Positions 40,462-45,053 of a DNA stretch of 45,053 nucleotides are shown one piece after another. Position 1 is the stretch's first letter. Every line of letters starts with the position of its first letter. Below the pieces are notes generated by a model that saw nothing but the letters and a program-made list of their open reading frames with translations, was not told the origin of the DNA and made no database searches. The stretch comes from Pelodictyon luteolum (GTDB taxonomy: Bacteria; Bacteroidota; Chlorobiia; Chlorobiales; Chlorobiaceae), in NCBI GenBank assembly GCA_020721225.1, contig DYNE01000018.1:1-45053 (forward strand). The letters run 5' to 3'. The translations under genes were made by a program, and so were the position numbers.

Positions 40462-41710
40462 CAATCTGCATCCCCAGTCGATGTGTCCCGCATTCGGCGG
40501 ACTGCGGGTACTCATGAGAATCGACGGTGTCCAGGTCTGTCTTGTCGCCGATCAGGGTTGCGCCTACGGGTTGACGTTCGTCTCGCACTTCTATGCTGCC
40601 CGCAAGTCCATTGTAACGCCTGAGCTCATGAACGTGCAGATTTCCGGCGGCACCATGATCGACGACGTTCGAAGGACGATCGGGGAGATTGCCCAGGATC
40701 CGGCAGTAAAATTCATTCCCGTCGTCAGTACCTGCGTTGCCGAAACTGCGGGGATAGCGGAAGAACTGCTGCCTCGTAAAGCGGGAAATGCCGATGTTCT
40801 GCTGGTACGTCTTCCGGCTTTTCAGCTTCGAACCCATCCGGAAGCCAAGGATGTTACGGTCGCTACGCTGCTGAACCGGTTCGCTCTGCCGGACAGGGAA
40901 AAAAAGAAAAAGTCTCTGGTGATTCTCGGAGAGATCTTTCCTGTCGATGCCATGACCATCGGCAGCGTGCTGCAGAAAATAGGCGTCGAGTCGGTTATCG
41001 CCCTGCCGGGCACCTCGCTCGAAGACTACGCAGAGGCCGGACGTGCTGAAGCATGTGCCGTGCTTCACCCTTTTTATGAGCGGACAGCCGCTTTTTTTGA
41101 ACAAAGGGGAGCGACAATCGTTAAAGGCAATCCTATCGGCGCAAATGGAACCGCCCAGTGGATAAAACGGGTTGGCGAAGCTCTTGAACTCGACCCGGCG
41201 CTTGTCGATGCGGCAGCCGAAGAGGAGGGGCAGAAAGCCCGCGACGCCATGTCGCGCTTCGGCAATCTGCAGGGCAGCGTTATTGTTGCCGGCTATGAAG
41301 GCAACGAACTGCCGGTTGTCCGGCTGCTGCTCGAAGCCGGTCTCGACGTGCCGTACGCATCGACCTCGATTGCCCGCATGCCTCTTGGAGAGGAAGATCA
41401 CAAGGTGCTTTCCATGCTTGGCACCGAGATCCGCTACCGGAAATATCTCGAGGAGGACATGGACGCCGTCATACGCTACAAACCCGATCTGGTGATCGGT
41501 ACCACCTCGCTCGACAGTTTCGCCAAGGAGAGGGGCATTCCCGCGATCTACTACACGAACAACATTTCTGCCCGCCCCCTCTTTTTCGCTGCAGGCGCGG
41601 CTACCGTGCTCGGCATGGTGAGCGGGCTGCTTGCCAGGAAGGAGGTGTTTCGCTCGATGAAAGAGTATTTCATGTCACCTCCCAAAAACCCCCAACCAAT
41701 TCATGAATAA
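40442..41710 (+). CDS. bchY: Chlorophyllide a reductase subunit Y
   Basis: A 422-residue protein starting at the ATG at 40442, preceded by AGGAGG at 40426-40431. It contains HPQSMCPAFGGLRVLMRIDG, DQGCAYGLTFVSHFYAARKS and STCVAETAGIAEELL. These match BchY and differ from BchZ, BchB and BchN as I recall them. BchXYZ is a nitrogenase-like complex that reduces ring B of chlorophyllide a to make bacteriochlorophyll a. The conserved cysteines bind the catalytic FeS cluster between BchY and BchZ. bchX and bchZ are not in the window. The upstream frame to 39935 is a shadow of the SPOR gene. Its pairing with that gene is unusual. Confidence 0.88.
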   Translation: MEKKGCNNLHPQSMCPAFGGLRVLMRIDGVQVCLVADQGCAYGLTFVSHFYAARKSIVTPELMNVQISGGTMIDDVRRTIGEIAQDPAVKFIPVVSTCVAETAGIAEELLPRKAGNADVLLVRLPAFQLRTHPEAKDVTVATLLNRFALPDREKKKKSLVILGEIFPVDAMTIGSVLQKIGVESVIALPGTSLEDYAEAGRAEACAVLHPFYERTAAFFEQRGATIVKGNPIGANGTAQWIKRVGEALELDPALVDAAAEEEGQKARDAMSRFGNLQGSVIVAGYEGNELPVVRLLLEAGLDVPYASTSIARMPLGEEDHKVLSMLGTEIRYRKYLEEDMDAVIRYKPDLVIGTTSLDSFAKERGIPAIYYTNNISARPLFFAAGAATVLGMVSGLLARKEVFRSMKEYFMSPPKNPQPIHE

Positions 41711-41807
41711 CAAAAGGGAAAAAGGTTATGAGGAAAAAACAGACCTCTGCTTCACCTTAAACGGTTATACATTTTGATAATAAGAGGGACACTGAAAAGA
41801 AAATCGC

Positions 41808-43103
41808 TTAGTATAAATCGGAAAGTTCCTTTTTTCTAAATACCCCTTTATTAACCAGCGTCGATTCTACAAGCAATGGAGATACATTAAAATAACTTGC
41901 TGCATCTTCGATTTTTTCATCAGTCAGGTCACCGTTGATGAAACCGATTAATTGGTCGGCAGGGCATAAAAAAGCCTGCGCAAAAGCTCGCTGGTACTTT
42001 TGTCGCGCAGTTTTTGCAGTGGTTACTGGCAACAGTCGATCCAAATCCGAAGAATACAGGTGATCGGCAACAACACGAAGTAGCGCAAATCGACGGTTTA
42101 CTTCGATAGGAGAGCCGAGAGTAGCATCGATATGATCGACATGACCATTACGAAAACCGATACTCATCGGAGCCTTCATGTCGGCTTTTGTCAAAGCATC
42201 GCTCTTCATTGAAAACAGATCGGTCAACTGACGGGTGCTTACAGGAGCCGGAGCAATCGACCAATGTTGCTTCACCATGCTCGCCGCCTTTTCAGCCCGT
42301 TGCCATGGCAGCAATGATGGATCAATCTGGCTGGTTTGTTCTCTCAGAATATCATTATCAGGAACGATTACAGAAATTGAAGCTTTAGAAGCATCTTCCG
42401 TTAACCAGTTCATAATTGGTCTGATTTCCTGTCCGCCAAATGCAATCAATTCATCGATTGCAGCACTTCCATACATATCCGATTTAGCAATCATTTCCTG
42501 TACAAGCTCTTCAGGTGCGAAATCAGGATCATAGCCAAGCAATGCTTCTACCGTTCGCCAACGCTTCATATCGGGATCCGTCAACTCCAGCATAAGATCC
42601 CGATGCAGATCATGAAGAGGAGTTGAGGAGAAACCGGTTTCCTGCAATCTTCCGATCACGGCATCAGCAAACGCGAAAACCTCGTTGGCAAAAGCATCGA
42701 CAGGAAACTGCGCATGAATCTCGTTGAGATAACGAACCATCTGTTTGCTGTCACGAGGCGTCGGAAATGAATGAACCGTCATTTCCAGGCTGTCACTGAG
42801 AAAACAGGCTTCGGGCCACAAAAACCCCTGGCCTATCGCTCCCATGCAATGACTCATTTTCCAGTCAAGAGTATTTCTTTCAGGCTCGGCAACAAGACGC
42901 CACCAGTTTTGCAGGAGCCAAACTGCCAGATCATAAGCCGATCCACGCATCGATGAACGAACCGTTCTCGAATTGAGGTCTTCAAGCTCGGTCAGAATCT
43001 GATCGGCGACAAAAACCGTCAGGGACGAAAACGCAGAACGCTCGACTCCTTCAGCAGTCGGACGGTCAAGCCACTCGAAATCTATAGCGAAAGGCCTATC
43101 CAT
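41808..43103 (-). CDS. ImmA/IrrE-like domain protein lacking the HEXXH motif
   Basis: A 431-residue protein starting at the ATG at 43103 (MDRPFAIDFEWLDRPTAEG), with GGAG eight bases before it; the frame to 43220 is not needed. The C-terminal ~110 residues follow the ImmA/IrrE peptidase layout: RRFALLRVVADHLY where the HEXXH helix should be, then QKYQRAFAQAFLCPADQL, then AASYFNVSPLLVESTLVNKGVF. The metal-binding HEXXH residues are absent, so it is probably catalytically dead or differently active. The N-terminal ~300 residues are unrecognised. It follows the small gene below with 8 nt overlap. Base composition is more AT-rich than the neighbours, and it lies beside mobile-element debris. Confidence 0.65.
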   Translation of the reverse strand: MDRPFAIDFEWLDRPTAEGVERSAFSSLTVFVADQILTELEDLNSRTVRSSMRGSAYDLAVWLLQNWWRLVAEPERNTLDWKMSHCMGAIGQGFLWPEACFLSDSLEMTVHSFPTPRDSKQMVRYLNEIHAQFPVDAFANEVFAFADAVIGRLQETGFSSTPLHDLHRDLMLELTDPDMKRWRTVEALLGYDPDFAPEELVQEMIAKSDMYGSAAIDELIAFGGQEIRPIMNWLTEDASKASISVIVPDNDILREQTSQIDPSLLPWQRAEKAASMVKQHWSIAPAPVSTRQLTDLFSMKSDALTKADMKAPMSIGFRNGHVDHIDATLGSPIEVNRRFALLRVVADHLYSSDLDRLLPVTTAKTARQKYQRAFAQAFLCPADQLIGFINGDLTDEKIEDAASYFNVSPLLVESTLVNKGVFRKKELSDLY

Positions 43104-43524
43104 CTGTTTCTCTCCATCGTTGAAGAACTGCCTGTGCAAAATAATCGGAACGAGGCATGGGATAGCCGTGATAAACACCGGAGGCTGCGTTTTCAAGTTG
43201 AGCTTCAACCGGTTTGCCATCGGCAGTGACCGATCAGATATTCCGGGGAAATCCCTGACGCCAGTGCTCGCTCACCATACCTCGTTTGAGGCCATCCCGC
43301 AACAGTCGCTCGGCTTCAGCTCTCCGAAAAACACCGATTTCGTCACACAACGATTTATCCGGTCGAGGCTGAGCCGGAGGGGTCAACCCGAAATCTCCCG
43401 GATTTCGTTTGTGCTCGGGGTTGCCACCATAGCTGACACGACTCACAATCTCATTGAGAACCTCCGGATCTGCAGGCTCCATAAAACGCCGTTTATCGTT
43501 GAATGAGCCTCTTTTTCTCATCAT
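43096..43524 (-). pseudogene. Small conserved protein interrupted by an in-frame TGA
   Basis: One frame runs 143 codons from the ATG at 43524 to a TAG at 43096, broken only by TGA at 43234-43236 (codon 97). Before the stop it reads MMRKRGSFNDKRRFM..., with RVSYGGNPEHKRNPGDFGL, PPAQPRPDKSLCDEIGVF and MVSEHWRQGFPRNI. After it reads SVTADGKPVEAQLENAASG, then VYHGYPMPRSDYF and LQRWRE. The two parts read as one continuous protein of a conserved but unnamed family, in which I expect Trp at the stop position (TGG to TGA). The end overlaps the ImmA-like gene by 8 nt, so the two form one unit. A sequencing error or readthrough cannot be excluded. Confidence 0.7.
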
Positions 43525-43827
43525 TGCATATTTGCTTGATCAAAAATTGAAAAGAATACACGGTGGAAAACAAGCAGTATTTCCACATGTCCAAATGTAA
43601 TATAACGAACGGCAATCTAAATCATTACATCATCCTCACAAGGCAAACCGATCCATTCGCCCCAACCCTCGACCCCGATTGCCGAAAAACCCTCATAATC
43701 ACTGTTCCGGTGCGGGAATACGCAATTTCTCGCATGTCGATTCAGCTCGAAAGCCTGGAATTTCGACATCGGCGGTCAGCCGGATTCTGAAGCGACACTG
43801 AGTTTATGTCGGTGTCTGTGGTGTGTA
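43525..43827. other. 303-bp gap upstream of the two-gene unit
   Basis: I see no convincing gene. A minus-strand frame of 50 codons (43617-43769, beginning MSKFQAFELNRHARN) and a plus-strand frame of 75 codons from a GTG at 43563 are both open but unsupported. The region must contain the promoter of the minus-strand unit; an AT-rich stretch at 43525-43565 directly before its start codon is the likely site. Confidence 0.3.
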
Positions 43828-44258
43828 ATTCCAATTCTATTTCAATAATGCACGTATAATCCAGTACCAGGCGATGAGGGAATGGGAAGAAGAAGATCGT
43901 GTTACGGGTTAAGTGATACGTGTTAAGTTTGGGGAGAGGAGTATCGTTCGCGGGGCGAACGGGAGTATGCTCGCTGTCGCATCGCGGAGTATAGCTCGCT
44001 TCGCATTGCTGGAGTATCGCTTCGCGGTAGAAGATTGGGGAATTAGTTCCTGGTTCTGAGTTCTGAGTGGAGATCGGAAGAACGAGCTGAGTGTTACGGG
44101 TCAGGTTGAAGAGGCTGGAGTTGAAAAAAGAACATAATTTTATGCCGCGCGGCGCGCAATACTCCCATTCGCGGAGCGAATGATACTCCCGGTCGTACCC
44201 GACCGATACTCCTTTTCCTCTGGTTAATGGGAAGGAATTTCAGGATTGTCGCGGTGAC

Positions 44259-44437
44259 TATAGGGCACATCTATAAAGTGTGATGAGCGATCAAAGTGCA
44301 AGGCGGACGGAGTCCCGATAGATCGGGATAAACTACAAAACCGGAGTCCCGACAAGTCGGGATGAGGATTTCGATCCCGACTTGTCGGGACAACGCAGCA
44401 ATTTGGGTGCGCAATAACTTTATAGAGGTACCCTATA
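44259..44437. mobile_element. 179-bp MITE-like element nested in repeat copy C
   Basis: The ends are TATAGGGCACATCTATAAAGT (44259-44279) and, on the other strand, TATAGGGTACCTCTATAAAGT (44417-44437 reversed), 19 of 21 bases identical. Copy B lacks this insert, so it is a later insertion. The interior carries three GTCCCGA..TCGGGAT palindromes. No ORF is present, so it would need a transposase from elsewhere, perhaps an IS of the group with GGTACCC/GGGCACC-type ends (inference). No clear target duplication is visible; GCGGT and ACCGC flank it as an inverted pair. Confidence 0.75.
44346..44391. repeat. Long perfect hairpin inside the MITE-like element
   Basis: GTCCCGACAAGTCGGGAT (44346-44363) and its exact complement ATCCCGACTTGTCGGGAC (44374-44391) flank a 10-base loop. 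Each arm is itself nearly palindromic, so the sequence can also form two small hairpins. A related arm, GTCCCGATAGATCGGGAT, lies at 44312-44329. Confidence 0.9.
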
Positions 44438-44466
44438 ACCGCATGGTTGTATTGGAAATGGAATAA

Positions 44467-44646
44467 ATGCTCATCAACGTCTTTATGTGCTCTCTGCATG
44501 AGGCCGAAGGAAGAAAAGATGTTATAGTTCCGGAGCGCGAACGTCAGGAACAGTTTATCGCAGCGATCGAAAAGAGTAGCGAGGCAGCCGGAGTCACAAT
44601 GCTCTTTGTGCGTCGGGCAGCAAAAGCGGAGTTCTGCCGTCGTTGA
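44467..44646 (+). CDS. Small ORF, unrecognised, directly after repeat copy C
   Basis: A 59-codon frame (MLINVFMCSLHEAEGRKDVI, then VPERERQEQFIAAIEKSSEA) with plausible helical character and no recognised family. Its first ATG lies three bases after the right end of the repeat, so it may be the 3' part of a gene cut by the repeat. It ends where the next frame begins (TTGA overlap), as if the two were once coupled or are one gene with a frameshift. Confidence 0.35.
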   Translation: MLINVFMCSLHEAEGRKDVIVPERERQEQFIAAIEKSSEAAGVTMLFVRRAAKAEFCRR

Positions 44647-45002
44647 GAAGAGAGCTTGCAAAGAAGGCAGTAAACGAATACGGAATATCGCTGTCAGAGA
44701 CAGCCAGACAACCGGGCGTTACCGCCAATGCCGTGAGCTATATGCTGAATCAGGGAAATGAATTCCTGAAAGGAGCTGCAGCTGATGACAATTTGTGGGA
44801 ACAGAACAGCGTCCCCGAAGTTGCTTCCTTGGAGATCAATACGAGGCGATCGCTACGGCAGCTCAGGAAAGAGCTCTTGAATGTACATGAAGCCCACATC
44901 CGTGATGAACAAACCGGCGAGGTTCACGTGATGCAGATGGATACCAATGAATTTGCTGGAAGCGTGCTCGGTAAACTCTTGGGTTCCGAACTTTCGCACT
45001 AA
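44643..45002 (+). CDS. ORF with transposase-like helix-turn-helix start, probably a remnant
   Basis: A 119-codon frame from a TTG. The first ~35 residues (RRELAKKAVNEYGISLSETA, then RQPGVTANAVSYMLNQ) look like the C-terminal DnaA-like helix-turn-helix found at the end of REP-associated (Y1 family) transposases. A Pro replaces the usual Leu in the turn. The rest (EINTRRSLRQLRKELLNVHE, MQMDTNEFAGSVLGKLLG) is unrecognised and may be a fusion of unrelated sequence. The Y1 catalytic domain is missing. I regard it as mobile-element debris. Confidence 0.35.
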   Translation: MRRELAKKAVNEYGISLSETARQPGVTANAVSYMLNQGNEFLKGAAADDNLWEQNSVPEVASLEINTRRSLRQLRKELLNVHEAHIRDEQTGEVHVMQMDTNEFAGSVLGKLLGSELSH

Positions 45003-45053
45003 TCCGAAGTTCCCCATAATAAAAAACAGTAACTCATTACAGTACAATCAAAA

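Larger units (their letters stand above)
43828..44464 (+). repeat. Copy C of the long intergenic repeat, interrupted by a nested element
   Basis: The left end (ATTCCAATTCTATTTCAATA) and right end (TGTATTGGAAATGGAAT) match copy B at 6974-7407, and the internal order is the same. It differs in a rearranged 43885-43935 segment, one extra GGAGTAT unit, and a 179-bp insertion (44259-44437) just before its right end. Without the insertion its length is close to that of copy B. The ORF at 44467 starts three bases after its right end. Confidence 0.85.

Noticed and set aside
44224-44661. 145-codon minus-strand ORF.
   Set aside because: It reads through the MITE-like element and the repeat end, so the frame is accidental.

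Overview
The window looks like chromosomal DNA of a green sulfur bacterium (Chlorobiaceae; Chlorobium, Prosthecochloris or Pelodictyon type). The main reasons are a chlorophyllide a reductase subunit gene (bchY) near the right end, a complete run of six menaquinone genes (menF-D-H-B-C-E), a cobalamin-dependent methionine synthase, and protein sequences and gene style typical of that phylum. The genus is inferred; no rRNA gene is present.

Left part (1-7.4 kb): a truncated repeat copy, then a DUF2278 (YukJ-like) protein, a polytopic membrane protein, a SIMPL-domain exported protein, a two-helix membrane protein, two different L,D-transpeptidases side by side, an SRPBCC protein and a YpsA-like putative molybdenum carrier. 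This block lies between two inverted copies of a long intergenic repeat (1-222 on minus; 6974-7407 on plus). It is followed by a secreted discoidin-like protein and, on the other strand, an operon of an octaheme c-type cytochrome (tetrathionate reductase family) plus its cytochrome b partner.

Middle (10.5-31.6 kb): mostly minus-strand housekeeping genes: a Bcp/PrxQ peroxiredoxin, metH, a carboxylesterase, mnmA, ETF-quinone oxidoreductase, mgtE and a 3-methyladenine glycosylase. These are interrupted by the plus-strand set parA-parB-dapB-membrane protein. The men operon follows with very tight overlaps. It converts chorismate through isochorismate and succinylbenzoate to dihydroxynaphthoyl-CoA. 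A 567-bp gap between mgtE and the glycosylase gene holds a strong terminator and a possible small RNA or small gene.

Right-centre (31.7-41.7 kb): a TPR lipoprotein, a CopZ-like metal-binding protein, a NYN/LOTUS protein translationally coupled to an OmpA-family protein, tRNA-Asp(GTC), then citrate synthase-gatC-DUF167-dtd-kdsB on plus. xseA is convergent with kdsB and overlaps its end. A HU-like/SPOR membrane protein then overlaps the start of bchY.

Right end (41.8-45.05 kb): a visibly different accessory patch. It has a two-gene minus-strand unit: a small conserved protein carrying an in-frame TGA, and an ImmA/IrrE-like protein without the HEXXH metal site, the two overlapping by 8 nt. Next comes a third copy of the long repeat, into which a 179-bp MITE-like element with 21-bp terminal inverted repeats is inserted. 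Last are two overlapping small ORFs, the second with a transposase-like helix-turn-helix start. The two-gene unit is the best candidate for an undescribed (defence or toxin-antitoxin-like) system, although its first gene appears broken in this strain. All functions here were assigned by reading sequence and motifs without database searches.
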